NCBI RefSeq assembly: GCF_000962805.1
Contig: NZ_JZTW01000008.1
Span: forward strand, 1-64,000
DNA length: 64,000 nt
Direction of reading: 5' to 3'
From: Pseudarthrobacter chlorophenolicus
GTDB taxonomy: Bacteria; Actinomycetota; Actinomycetes; Actinomycetales; Micrococcaceae
Of the stretch, positions 15,823-24,302 are shown piece by piece. The notes beneath the pieces were generated by a model, which was not told the origin of the DNA, searched no databases, and was given only the letters and a program-made list of their open reading frames with translations. The first letter of the stretch is position 1. Every line of letters begins with the position of its first letter. A program made the position numbers and the translations under genes.

Positions 15823-16863
15823 TTAGATGGTGGCAGTGTCAATCACGAAGCGGTAGCGGACGTCGGAGGCCAGTACGCGCTCGTAGGCCTCGTTGATCTT
15901 CACGGCCGGGATGACCTCGATTTCCGCGCCAATGCCGTGCTCGGCGCAGAAGTTGAGCATCTCCTGGGTTTCGCGGATGCCGCCGATCATGGAGCCGGCG
16001 AAGGACCGGCGTCCGCCGATCAGGGCGAAGGCGTTGACGGGGAGCGGCTCGGCGGGAGCACCTACGTTGACCAGTGCGCCGTCGAGGGTCAGCAGCTGCA
16101 GGTATGAGCTGATGTCGATCGAGGCGCTGACCGTGTTGATGATCAGGTCGAAGTGTCCGGCGAGTTCGGAGAAGGTGTTCTCGTCGCTGGTGGCGTAGTA
16201 CTTGTCGGCACCGAGGCGGAGGCCGTCTTCCTGCTTCTTCAGGGACTGCGACAGGACCGTCACTTCAGCGCCCATGGCGTGGGCGATCTTGACGGCCATG
16301 TGGCCGAGGCCGCCCAGGCCGACGACAGCAACCTTCTTGCCGGGACCGGCACCCCAGTGGTGCAGCGGTGAGTAGGTGGTGATGCCGGCGCACAGCAGGG
16401 GGGCGGCAACGTCGAGGTCCAGGCCTTCGGGGATGGTCACCACGAAGTCTTCGGTGACGACGACGTGCGTGGAGTAGCCGCCCTGGGTGATGGTGCCGTC
16501 GCGGTCAACGGCGCCGTAGGTGCCCACGTTGCCCTTGAGGCAGTACTGCTCCTCGCCCTTCTGGCAGTTCACGCACTCGCGGCAGGAGTTCACCATGCAG
16601 CCAACGCCGACGCGGTCGCCGACCTTGTGCTTGGAGACCTCGGAGCCAACCTCGGTGACGATGCCGGCGATTTCGTGGCCGGGGGCCAGCGGGTACTGCT
16701 GGGGACCCCAGTCACCGCGCACGGTGTGGATGTCGGAGTGGCAAATGCCGGCGAACTTGATGTCGATCAGGACGTCGTGGGGTCCGACTTCGCGGCGCTC
16801 GATGGTGGTTGCAACCAGGTCCTCGGTGGCGGACGGGGATGCGTAAGCCTTGACGGTGGTCAT
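15823..16863 (-). CDS. Zinc-dependent NAD(P) alcohol dehydrogenase
   Basis: A 346-residue medium-chain dehydrogenase of the cinnamyl/YahK-like group that interconverts alcohols and aldehydes. Catalytic zinc ligands are Cys41 and His63-Glu64 ([14 protein letters not shown]). The structural zinc site is a four-Cys cluster ([16 protein letters not shown]). The Rossmann motif is [26 protein letters not shown] precedes the ATG. It is preceded by its own promoter region with a GTAC dyad, suggesting dedicated regulation. Confidence 0.93.
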   Translation of the reverse strand: MTTVKAYASPSATEDLVATTIERREVGPHDVLIDIKFAGICHSDIHTVRGDWGPQQYPLAPGHEIAGIVTEVGSEVSKHKVGDRVGVGCMVNSCRECVNCQKGEEQYCLKGNVGTYGAVDRDGTITQGGYSTHVVVTEDFVVTIPEGLDLDVAAPLLCAGITTYSPLHHWGAGPGKKVAVVGLGGLGHMAVKIAHAMGAEVTVLSQSLKKQEDGLRLGADKYYATSDENTFSELAGHFDLIINTVSASIDISSYLQLLTLDGALVNVGAPAEPLPVNAFALIGGRRSFAGSMIGGIRETQEMLNFCAEHGIGAEIEVIPAVKINEAYERVLASDVRYRFVIDTATI

Positions 16864-16954
16864 GGTTCTCCTGTGCTTCTTGGGGGATCTCTAAAATGCT
16901 ACCGGCGCTATCTGACCGGAACCTGCAAAACGGGCCTGCCTCGGTGGCCCTGTT

Positions 16955-16965
16955 GTACCTAGTAC
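16955..16965. promoter_or_regulatory. GTAC-CTA-GTAC dyad upstream of alcohol dehydrogenase
   Basis: GTACCTAGTAC is an inverted repeat about 92 bp upstream of the alcohol dehydrogenase start, within the 110-bp gap after the cupin gene. The arms resemble the GTAC-type sites of HxlR/YodB-like redox regulators, but no such regulator is in the window. Confidence 0.3.
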
Positions 16966-16973
16966 TGGCAGTC

Positions 16974-17381
16974 CTACCCTTGGCGGCCTTCATACTGCTG
17001 GTCCGTGATGTGCTCGGCCCAGGCGGTGGTGGCGGCCGGGTCCTCGTCGTTTTCGAGGATGGCGATGTGTTCCATGAAGGTGCCGTTCGCCGAGGCGTGC
17101 CAGTGCTCCTCCCCGGGCGGCGTGTAGAGGGTCTGGCCGGGGTGGACTTCGATGATGGTGCCGTCGCGGCTGCCGAAGCGGGCCACGCCGGAAGTCACGT
17201 GCAGGTACTGGCCGCGGGCGTGGGAGTGCCAGGCCGTGCGGGCTCCGGGGGCGAAGCGGACCTTGGCGACGACGGCGCGCTGCTCGGGTCCGTTCGGGGC
17301 CGCGATCAGGTCCACCCACACGTCACCGGCGAACTGTTCCGGCGGGTTTTTGACGGTTTCGCGTGCTGGTTCGATGTTCAT
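16974..17381 (-). CDS. Cupin domain protein ((R)-mandelonitrile-lyase-like)
   Basis: A 135-residue single-domain cupin. Metal ligands are visible in cupin motif 1 (AWHSHARGQYLHV) and motif 2 (GEEHWHASANGTFMEH). The family includes small manganese hydroxynitrile lyases and many uncharacterised proteins, so the substrate is open. GAAGGAAAC precedes ATG 17381. It is divergent from the MmyB-like regulator 139 bp away and upstream of the alcohol dehydrogenase, a common pairing in which the regulator controls both. Confidence 0.85.
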   Translation of the reverse strand: MNIEPARETVKNPPEQFAGDVWVDLIAAPNGPEQRAVVAKVRFAPGARTAWHSHARGQYLHVTSGVARFGSRDGTIIEVHPGQTLYTPPGEEHWHASANGTFMEHIAILENDEDPAATTAWAEHITDQQYEGRQG

Positions 17382-17520
17382 GGTGTTTCCTTCCGGCCTG
17401 GGGCGTTGCCTTGCCTTCCATCCATCCAAGCCGGTCCATGCAGCGGTAGCGAGGGCCCTGCTGTAACGGGTTATGCCAGACCCTCCTTAGGGCCCGGGCA
17501 TTAGTCGTAACGTGTCCTGT

Positions 17521-18405
17521 ATGGATAACCGAGCCGAGGTACGGCAGTTCCTTTCCACCCGCCGCGGGCGCATCACGCCCGAACAGGCGGGCATTGAGCC
17601 CTACGGTGGGCGGCGGCGGGTGCCGGGGCTCCGCCGTGAGGAAGTGGCGAGGCTGGCCGGTGTCAGCGTGGACTACTACACGCGCCTGGAACGGGGAAAC
17701 CTGACGGGGGTCTCGGACAGCGTGCTGGATGCCATCGCCGGTGCACTCGAACTGGACCGTGCCGAGCACGACCACCTTTACGACCTTGCCCGCACCGCCA
17801 ACACGTCGGGCCGGAAACGGGCCGCCATTTCTCCGGCGGCGGGGGTGCGCCCGGAGCTGCAGTACCTGTTGGATACCATCACCGGCGCGCCTGCCTTCAT
17901 CGGCAACAACCGGCTGGACATCGTGGCCGCCAACACGTTGGGGTACGCGCTGTATTCGGACATGTACCGGGTTCCCGCCAGGCCTGCGAACCATTCACGG
18001 TTCATTTTCCTGGACCCCAGGGCGCACACGTTCTACACCGATTGGGAGCGGGCGGCGAACACCAATGTGGCTATCCTGCGGCGCGAGGCGGGGCGGAACC
18101 CGCACGACAAGGGCATTGCCGAACTGATCGGTGAGCTGTCCATGCGCAGCGACGAGTTCCGCACCCGGTGGGCTGCCCACAACGTCCGGCGCCACTACGC
18201 GGGGACCAAGTTTTTCCAGCACCCCGTGGTTGGCCTGCTGGAGCTGAACTACCAGGTCCTCGGCCTGGAGGAGGACCCCGGGCACTCCCTGACGGTCTAT
18301 CCGGCCACCCCCGGCAGCGCATCGGACCAGGCCCTCAAGCTCCTGGCTTCCTGGGCGGCGACAGAGAACATCGCGGAACTGGCCCAGGCGGGCGTCCGGA
18401 GCTGA
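17521..18405 (+). CDS. MmyB-like XRE family transcriptional regulator
   Basis: A 294-residue regulator. Residues ~8-70 form an XRE helix-turn-helix with the characteristic RRVPGLRREEVARLAGVSVDYYTRLERG. The rest is the MmyB-like ligand-binding domain (VVAANTLGYALYSDM; LDPRAHTFYTDWERAANTNVAILRREAG). Such regulators usually control neighbouring oxidoreductases, here probably the divergent cupin and alcohol dehydrogenase. ATG 17521 is used; an in-frame GTG at 17512 adds three residues. Confidence 0.92.
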   Translation: MDNRAEVRQFLSTRRGRITPEQAGIEPYGGRRRVPGLRREEVARLAGVSVDYYTRLERGNLTGVSDSVLDAIAGALELDRAEHDHLYDLARTANTSGRKRAAISPAAGVRPELQYLLDTITGAPAFIGNNRLDIVAANTLGYALYSDMYRVPARPANHSRFIFLDPRAHTFYTDWERAANTNVAILRREAGRNPHDKGIAELIGELSMRSDEFRTRWAAHNVRRHYAGTKFFQHPVVGLLELNYQVLGLEEDPGHSLTVYPATPGSASDQALKLLASWAATENIAELAQAGVRS

Positions 18406-18447
18406 CCGGGTTCAACAGCGGGCAACCCTCTGGCCCCTTTCCGCCAG

Positions 18448-19587
18448 CTATCCCAGGGGAACGGCGAGGATCCGGTCGTCGCCCTGCCGTGGACTGCCCC
18501 GCCCGTCGGTGTTGTTGGTGACCACCCACAGCTGGCCGTCCGGGGCCACAGTGACGTCACGGAGCCGGCCGAACTCCCGGCCAAAGTGTTCCGTGGACGT
18601 GGACGGATCCGAGACCGGAACGGACCGCAGCACCTGCCCGCGCAGGTTGGCGATGAACAGGGTCCCGCCGGAGTGGGCCATCCCGCTGGGGCTGGCTGAA
18701 CCGGGCTGCCACTGCTGCACCGGGTCCACGAAACCGTCACGTTCCGCGATGCCCTCCACCGTGGGCCAGCCATAGTTCGCGCCGGCGGTGATGATGTTTA
18801 GCTCATCCCACGTGTTCTGACCGAACTCGGTGGCGAACATGGTTCCGTCCTCAGCCCAGGCGATTCCCTGCGGATTGCGGTGACCGTAGCTGTAGACCAG
18901 GGAAGCCGGGAAGGGGTTGCCAGCCGGGACAGAGCCTTCGGGCGTCATCCGCAGGATCTTTCCGGCGAGCGCATTCCTGTCCTGGGCGTCATCCCGCCGG
19001 CCCGCGTCCCCGGTGGTCACGTAGAGCATGCCGTCGGGGCCAAAGGCGATCCGGCCGCCGTCGTGGTTGCCCGCGGCCGGGATCCCGTCCAGGAGGGTCC
19101 GCGGCTGCCCCAGGGACAGCGAGCCCCGGGTTCCGGTGACCGGGAAGCGCTGGACGCGGTTGCCGCCGTCCGCCGTCGAATAGACGAAGAGGTCACCGCC
19201 GGAGCCCACGGCCAGGCCGAGGAGACCTGCTTCCCCACGGGCTGCCACACCGTCCACGGTGCCGATGGACCGTGATGAACCATCCGTGGCGAGCTCAAGG
19301 ATCCGGCTGCTGTTCCTCTCGCTGACCAGCGGAACGCCGTCGCGGAACACCACTGACCACGGGGCCTCCAAACCGGTGGCCACCGGCTGCGGGCTGCCCT
19401 CGATGGTGGCTGCCGGCGAAGGGGCGGTGCCGGCCGAAGGCGTCGGGCCGGGGCTTTCGGGGCCGGCGGACACTGAATCCGTGGGTGTGGCCGAGCTGGT
19501 GGAGGGGCCGGGTCCGGGCGCGGGCGTGCAGCCAACGAGCAGCAGAACTGCCCCTAGGACGGCTGCCGGCAGGATTGCTGGTCTCAC
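18448..19587 (-). CDS. PQQ-dependent sugar dehydrogenase (Gdh/sorbosone type) lipoprotein
   Basis: A 379-residue member of the glucose/sorbosone dehydrogenase beta-propeller family, oxidising aldose sugars with PQQ outside the membrane. The signal peptide ends in LLLVGC, a lipobox, followed by a Ser/Thr/Pro-rich linker. The propeller carries typical stretches (LGLAVGSGGDLFVYSTA; HDGGRIAFGPDGMLYVTTGD; YSYGHRNPQGIAW). GTG 19587 is chosen because of AAGGGGAAG upstream and because it starts the signal peptide directly. No PQQ synthesis gene is in the window. Confidence 0.88.
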   Translation of the reverse strand: MRPAILPAAVLGAVLLLVGCTPAPGPGPSTSSATPTDSVSAGPESPGPTPSAGTAPSPAATIEGSPQPVATGLEAPWSVVFRDGVPLVSERNSSRILELATDGSSRSIGTVDGVAARGEAGLLGLAVGSGGDLFVYSTADGGNRVQRFPVTGTRGSLSLGQPRTLLDGIPAAGNHDGGRIAFGPDGMLYVTTGDAGRRDDAQDRNALAGKILRMTPEGSVPAGNPFPASLVYSYGHRNPQGIAWAEDGTMFATEFGQNTWDELNIITAGANYGWPTVEGIAERDGFVDPVQQWQPGSASPSGMAHSGGTLFIANLRGQVLRSVPVSDPSTSTEHFGREFGRLRDVTVAPDGQLWVVTNNTDGRGSPRQGDDRILAVPLG

Positions 19588-19878
19588 GTGCTTCCCCTTC
19601 GCATTGTGTGCCTGGCCTCTATCGTCCCGCATCCGGCGGGGCCGCCACACCGTCCAGTCATATGAAGTCCCGTTGCGGTACGTGGCGCTGCGTTGCCTGT
19701 TTTGACCCTTCTGCGCGCCAATATGTAGCGCGGTTGCGTCCCGTTGAGCGTCTCCGTCAAAGTGCTGGCCAAGGCCTTGAAGCGCGTGCTTAGGTAGTTC
19801 CCACGGTCCCGGCCAGGCCGCTTTACAGCACGCACCAGCTTCAACCCGCGCCAGCCCCATCGAAGACAGGAGGACCTG

Positions 19879-19983
19879 ATGTCTGATTCATCCAGCCGCA
19901 TGCACCGCAGCACCACATGGGGTCCGCATTGTTGCCGCCCCCGAATGTCGCCGCCCAGCCGAATGGCAGCAACACGGCGCTAG
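19879..19983 (+). CDS. Cysteine-containing leader peptide of the sulfur operon
   Basis: A 34-residue ORF with a near-ideal ribosome site (AGGAGG at 19868-19873, 5 bp from ATG 19879). It is Ser/Arg-rich and contains tandem Cys codons TGT TGC at 19930-19935 (residues 18-19). It ends at 19983, 35 bp before a long GC hairpin that precedes a sulfur-acquisition ABC operon. Short Cys-bearing leader peptides are known upstream of sulfur genes in actinobacteria and act as cysteine-responsive attenuators. The same role here is inferred from the arrangement. Confidence 0.7.
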   Translation: MSDSSSRMHRSTTWGPHCCRPRMSPPSRMAATRR

Positions 19984-20018
19984 CTTCGGCCGCGGCCCCA
20001 CAGATTTCCTTACAGCGG

Positions 20019-20074
20019 GTGCCGGCGCGTCGGGCCTGATTCGTCCGACGCCGGCACTCCCCTTGCATCCCTTT
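20019..20074 (+). terminator. Attenuator-like hairpin between leader peptide and ssuA-like gene
   Basis: The left arm GTGCCGGCGCGTCGG (20019-20033) pairs with CCGACGCCGGCAC (20045-20057), with a 2-base bulge and an 11-base loop. A pyrimidine-rich stretch ending CTTTT at 20074 follows. With the upstream leader peptide it forms a plausible transcription attenuator. A competing fold could involve GGCCGCGGCC just upstream. Confidence 0.65.
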
Positions 20075-20144
20075 TCCGCCTTCCGGGCCACGAGCCTTCG
20101 TTTGCCCTGCCCGGATTTGCCCGCATTCCTTCCGAAAGGCACCC

Positions 20145-21245
20145 ATGTCCTTCGCAGCATCCTCCCCACCTTCTTTCACCCGGCGCCGTGCGCTCGGGGC
20201 ACTCCTGGCGATTCCCGCCGTCGGACTTCTTTCTGCCTGCGGCGGTTCCGCCACTGCCGGCGGCGAGCGGATCAGCCAGGAGGCCCTTGCCCCGCTTGCC
20301 GCCTCAGTCCCCGCCGGCACCACCATCAAGGTGGGCGACCCCAGCATCCGCGTGGCACTGGAACTCTCCGGCCTGAACAAGGAACTGGCCGGTATCAACG
20401 TGGAATTCGCCAACCTCTCCGGCGGTCCGCAGACCACCGAGGCGTTCCGGGCCAATGCCCTGGACGTCGGCTCGGTGGCCGATATCCCGCCCATCCACGC
20501 CACCTGGACCGGCCTGGACGTACGCATCATCGCCGCCGTGTACCGCCAGGACGCCGTGAACCACCCCATCTACGAACTCGGCATCGCGCCCGGTGCCGGG
20601 ATCACCAAACTGGAGGAGCTGCGAGGCAAGAAGGTGGCGTACAGCCCCGGGCAGGCGCAGGGCGCCCTGGTCCTGCGCATCCTGGATAAGGCAGGGCTCA
20701 AGCAGGAGGACGTGAAGCTCGTGGAGCTGCCCAGCACCGGCGACGCCTACGCCTCGGCGCTGTCCAGCAAGCAGGTGGACGCCGCGCCGCTGGGCGGAGT
20801 CCAGATCAAGCGCTACCTCGCCAAGTACACGGCCGACGGCGCCACCACCCTCCGCCACGGCCTGCGGGATGATCCCGGCCACCTCTACTCCCCCGCCAGC
20901 GTGCTGGCCGACCCCGCCAAGGCAGCGGCGCTGGCCAAGTACGTGGAGGTGTGGGGCAAGGCCCAGCGCTGGGTGGAGGACCACCCGGAGGAATGGCTGG
21001 AGGGCTATTACGTCAAGGACCAGGGCCTGTCCCGCGAGGACGGCCAGTACCTGATCGAGGCCACCGGCAATCGGGACATCCCCACGTCCTGGACAGAGGC
21101 CATCGAACGCCACCAGCAGACCATCGACCTGCTGTCCCGCGAACAGAAGAAACCGCAGCTGAACGCCAAGGACCTCTATGACACCCGGTTCGAGGCCATC
21201 GGCGGCACGTCCTTCGCCGCGGCCGCCACGGCAGGTGCCGCATGA
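20145..21245 (+). CDS. Aliphatic sulfonate-type ABC substrate-binding lipoprotein
   Basis: A 366-residue SsuA/TauA-like binding protein. The N-terminus has a twin-arginine-like region (FTRRRALGALLAI) ending in lipobox LLSAC, so it is probably a membrane-tethered lipoprotein. The body matches the NMT1/SsuA fold (IKVGDPSIRVALELSGLN; LEELRGKKVAYSPGQAQG). GAAAGG precedes ATG 20145. It is the first gene of an operon with permease, ATPase, two FMN monooxygenases and an aldo/keto reductase, consistent with uptake of an organosulfur compound. Confidence 0.88.
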   Translation: MSFAASSPPSFTRRRALGALLAIPAVGLLSACGGSATAGGERISQEALAPLAASVPAGTTIKVGDPSIRVALELSGLNKELAGINVEFANLSGGPQTTEAFRANALDVGSVADIPPIHATWTGLDVRIIAAVYRQDAVNHPIYELGIAPGAGITKLEELRGKKVAYSPGQAQGALVLRILDKAGLKQEDVKLVELPSTGDAYASALSSKQVDAAPLGGVQIKRYLAKYTADGATTLRHGLRDDPGHLYSPASVLADPAKAAALAKYVEVWGKAQRWVEDHPEEWLEGYYVKDQGLSREDGQYLIEATGNRDIPTSWTEAIERHQQTIDLLSREQKKPQLNAKDLYDTRFEAIGGTSFAAAATAGAA

Positions 21246-22099
21246 GCGCCGTACTGGACCGCCCCGCCGTCGAACCCCACCTGGACCCGGACCTCGACAA
21301 GCGCGAAGACGTCAGGCCCACCGGCAAGCGGCTGGGCCCAGGCCGGCGCCGCAGGCTCGCTTGGGTGCTGGGCCCCGGCGCACTGCTGGCCCTCTGGACC
21401 ATCACGTCCGCCACCGGCATCCTCGATCCGCGCATCCTGTCCGAACCCTGGACCGTGGTGGCCACCGCCGGCGAACTGATCGCAGACGGCCGGCTCCAGG
21501 AAAATCTCGCCATCTCAGCCCAGCGCGCCGGCCTGGGACTCTTCTTCGGCATCGTGGTGGGCGCGGTCCTGGCACTCCTGGCCGGGCTGAGCAGGGTGGG
21601 CGAAGCCCTGATCGACGGTCCCGTGCAGATCAAGCGCGCCATCCCCGGCCTGGCCCTGATCCCGCTGCTGATCCTGTGGTTCGGCATCGACGAGACCATG
21701 AAGGTCCTCACCATCACACTGGGCGTGTTCGTCCCGATCTACCTGCAGACCCATGCCGGGCTGCGCGGTATCGACCTGCGGTACGTGGAACTGGCACAGA
21801 CCGTGGGCCTGAGCCGCGCCGGTTTCATCCGCAAGGTGGTCCTCCCCGGCGCCCTGCCCGGATTCTTCCTGGGTTTGCGCTTCGCAGTCACCGGCGCCTG
21901 GGTGTCCCTGGTGGTGGTGGAACAGATCAACGCCACCAGCGGCATCGGCTACATGATGGAGCTCGCCCGCACCTACGGCCAAACCAACATCATCGTCCTC
22001 GGCCTGGCTGTCTACGGCATCCTGGGCCTCCTCTCCGACGGCATTGTCCGCTTCATCGAACGAAAGGCCCTCTCATGGCAGCGCACCCTGGCGGGCTGA
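21242..22099 (+). CDS. ABC transporter permease (SsuC/TauC type)
   Basis: A 285-residue permease coupled to the binding protein (ATGA overlap). The first 40 residues are charged, followed by about six membrane segments. The cytoplasmic loop YVELAQTVGLSRAGFIRKVVLPGALPG is the binding-protein-dependent transport signature of the nitrate/sulfonate/taurine group. It overlaps the ATPase gene by 25 bp. Confidence 0.92.
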   Translation: MSAVLDRPAVEPHLDPDLDKREDVRPTGKRLGPGRRRRLAWVLGPGALLALWTITSATGILDPRILSEPWTVVATAGELIADGRLQENLAISAQRAGLGLFFGIVVGAVLALLAGLSRVGEALIDGPVQIKRAIPGLALIPLLILWFGIDETMKVLTITLGVFVPIYLQTHAGLRGIDLRYVELAQTVGLSRAGFIRKVVLPGALPGFFLGLRFAVTGAWVSLVVVEQINATSGIGYMMELARTYGQTNIIVLGLAVYGILGLLSDGIVRFIERKALSWQRTLAG

Positions 22100-22851
22100 C
22101 CGCCGTCGCACCCCGTCCACTCACGAACACCTCCCCGGACGCCGCCAAGGCTGCGGTGTCTGTGCGCGGCCTGGTCCGCAGCTTCGGGCCCAAAGGCGTC
22201 CTGAACGGAGTGGACCTGGACATCGCACCCGGTGAATTCGTGGCACTCCTTGGACCCAGCGGCTGCGGCAAGAGCACCCTGCTCCGCGCCCTCGCCGGCC
22301 TGGACCACGACGTCCGTGGCAGCGGCGTCATCAGCGTCCCGGACCGGGTGTCGGTGGTGTTCCAGGACTCCCGGCTCCTGCCGTGGGACACGGTCCTGGG
22401 CAACGTCACCCTGGGTTTGCGGGAGCACGACGCCGAAAGCCGGGCACGCAGGGCCCTCGCCGAGGTGGGGCTCGCCGGCCGCGAAAAGGCCTGGCCGCAC
22501 GAGCTGTCCGGCGGTGAACAGCAGCGCGTCGCCCTGGCCCGGTCGCTGGTCCGCGAGCCGCAGTTGCTGCTCGCGGACGAGCCGTTCGGCGCCCTCGACG
22601 CCCTGACGCGGATCAGGATGCACGGCCTGCTCCAGGACCTCGTGGCTGCACACCGGCCCGCCGTCCTGCTGGTCACCCACGACGTGGATGAGGCCATCGC
22701 CCTGGCCGACCGGATCGTGGTGCTGGACCACGGCCGCATCTCGACGATCCGTCCTGTTAGCCCCGAGATTGGTTCCGCGGCTGACGCCGCCGGTCACGAA
22801 GCCCTCCGCCGCGACCTCTTGACTGCCCTCGGCGTCGAAGCCGCCCACTAA
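22075..22851 (+). CDS. ABC transporter ATP-binding protein (SsuB type)
   Basis: A 258-residue ATPase energising the importer. The Walker A motif is GPSGCGKST, the signature is LSGGEQQRVALARSLV, Walker B is LLLADEPFGALD and the switch His lies in LLVTHDVDEAI. It starts at ATG 22075 inside the permease gene. The compact length and a short C-terminal tail fit SsuB/TauB ATPases. Confidence 0.93.
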   Translation: MAAHPGGLTAVAPRPLTNTSPDAAKAAVSVRGLVRSFGPKGVLNGVDLDIAPGEFVALLGPSGCGKSTLLRALAGLDHDVRGSGVISVPDRVSVVFQDSRLLPWDTVLGNVTLGLREHDAESRARRALAEVGLAGREKAWPHELSGGEQQRVALARSLVREPQLLLADEPFGALDALTRIRMHGLLQDLVAAHRPAVLLVTHDVDEAIALADRIVVLDHGRISTIRPVSPEIGSAADAAGHEALRRDLLTALGVEAAH

Positions 22852-22922
22852 CCCCGGGGGTTGAGCGCCCCGCCCGGCGCGCCGCCGTCGGCCGCCAACC
22901 CAAATTTTCCAAGGAGCCTTCC

Positions 22923-24302
22923 ATGAGCAGCACGCCCACTGAACCGCAGCGCCACCTCCACCTCAACGCCTTCCTCATGAGCACCGGCCACCACGAAGCC
23001 TCCTGGCGGCTGCCGGAGAGCGACCCGCAGGCCAGCACCGATGTGGAGCATTACAAGAAGCTGGCCCGCACCGCCGAACGCGGCAAGCTGGACTCGATCT
23101 TCTTCGCCGACTCCCCCGTCCTGTTCGGCGAGGTGGGCCGCCGCCCCGCCGGCAAGCTCGAACCAACTGTCCTCCTCACGGCCATCGCGGGAGCCACCGA
23201 GCACATCGGGCTGATCGCCACCGCCTCCACCACCTACAACGAGCCGTTCAATCTGTCCCGCCGCTTCGCGTCTGTGGACTGGGCCAGTGGCGGACGGGCC
23301 GGCTGGAACGTGGTGACCACGGCCGGCCCGGACGCTGCCCGCAACTTCGGCGTGGACGATCAGCCCGTCCACGCCGTCCGGTACGAGCGTGCCGGTGAGT
23401 TCATCGAGGTGGCGCAGAAGCTCTGGGACAGCTGGACCGATGACGCCGTCCTGGCGGACAAGGAAGAAGGCGTGTGGGGCGACGCCGAAAAGATCCGCAC
23501 CATCGACCACGAGGGCAAGCACTTCAAGGTCCGCGGCCCGCTCAACGTGCCGCGGTCGCCGCAGGGCCACCCGCTGATCGTGCAGGCGGGCTCGTCCGAG
23601 GACGGCAAGGACCTCGCCGCGAAGTACGCCGACGCCGTGTTCACCGCGCACCAGACCCTCGCCGACGCGCAGGAGTTCTACCGCGACCTCAAGGCCCGCA
23701 CCGCCGCGGCCGGCCGGGACCCGGAATCCATCAAGATTCTCCCCGGAATCGTGCCCGTCATTGGCGCCACCGTGGAGGACGCCCTGGAGCTGGAGTGTGA
23801 ACTGGACCGGCTGATCAAGCCCGAGTACGCCCGGATCCAGCTGGCCAAGACCCTGCGGGTGGAGCCGGAGGACCTGCCGCTGGACCGGCAGCTGCCGGAC
23901 AACCTGCCCAGCGAGGACGAGATCGAGGGTGCGAAGAGCCGCTACACGCTGATCGTGCAGCTGGCCCGCCGCGAGCAGCTCACGGTGCGGCAGCTGATCG
24001 GCAGGCTGGGCGGCGGCCGCGGGCACCGGACGTTCACGGGCACCCCGGTGCAGGTGGCGGACGCTATCCAGGAATGGTTCGACGGCGGCGCGGCGGACGG
24101 CTTCAACATCATGCCGCCGGTGCTCCCCTCCGGGCTCGAAACGTTCGTGGACCAGGTGGTGCCCATCCTCCAGGAGCGGGGGCTGTTCCGCACCGAATAC
24201 ACCGGACGGACGCTCCGGGAGCACTATGGCCTTCCCCGCCCAGAGAACCAGTACGCCCATGCGGCCGGTCCGGAGCTGGCATCGATCGGCTCCGCGTTCT
24301 GA
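22923..24302 (+). CDS. LLM-class FMN-dependent monooxygenase (NtaA/DszA type) 1
   Basis: A 459-residue flavin monooxygenase of the NtaA/SnaA/DszA group; these enzymes use FMNH2 and oxygen to cleave C-S or C-N bonds. Diagnostic segments are the start HLNAFLMSTGHHEASWRLP, SGGRAGWNVVTT, the YERAGEFIEVAQKLWDSW region and the C-terminal DGFNIMPPVLPSGLE. AAGGAGCC precedes ATG 22923. Together with its paralogue it would desulfurise the imported compound. A flavin reductase is not seen nearby. Confidence 0.9.
   Translation: MSSTPTEPQRHLHLNAFLMSTGHHEASWRLPESDPQASTDVEHYKKLARTAERGKLDSIFFADSPVLFGEVGRRPAGKLEPTVLLTAIAGATEHIGLIATASTTYNEPFNLSRRFASVDWASGGRAGWNVVTTAGPDAARNFGVDDQPVHAVRYERAGEFIEVAQKLWDSWTDDAVLADKEEGVWGDAEKIRTIDHEGKHFKVRGPLNVPRSPQGHPLIVQAGSSEDGKDLAAKYADAVFTAHQTLADAQEFYRDLKARTAAAGRDPESIKILPGIVPVIGATVEDALELECELDRLIKPEYARIQLAKTLRVEPEDLPLDRQLPDNLPSEDEIEGAKSRYTLIVQLARREQLTVRQLIGRLGGGRGHRTFTGTPVQVADAIQEWFDGGAADGFNIMPPVLPSGLETFVDQVVPILQERGLFRTEYTGRTLREHYGLPRPENQYAHAAGPELASIGSAF

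Noticed and set aside
22848..24260. Minus-strand open frame (470 codons) opposite the first FMN monooxygenase
   Set aside because: Antisense shadow of a gene with clear family motifs; no motif or ribosome site of its own.
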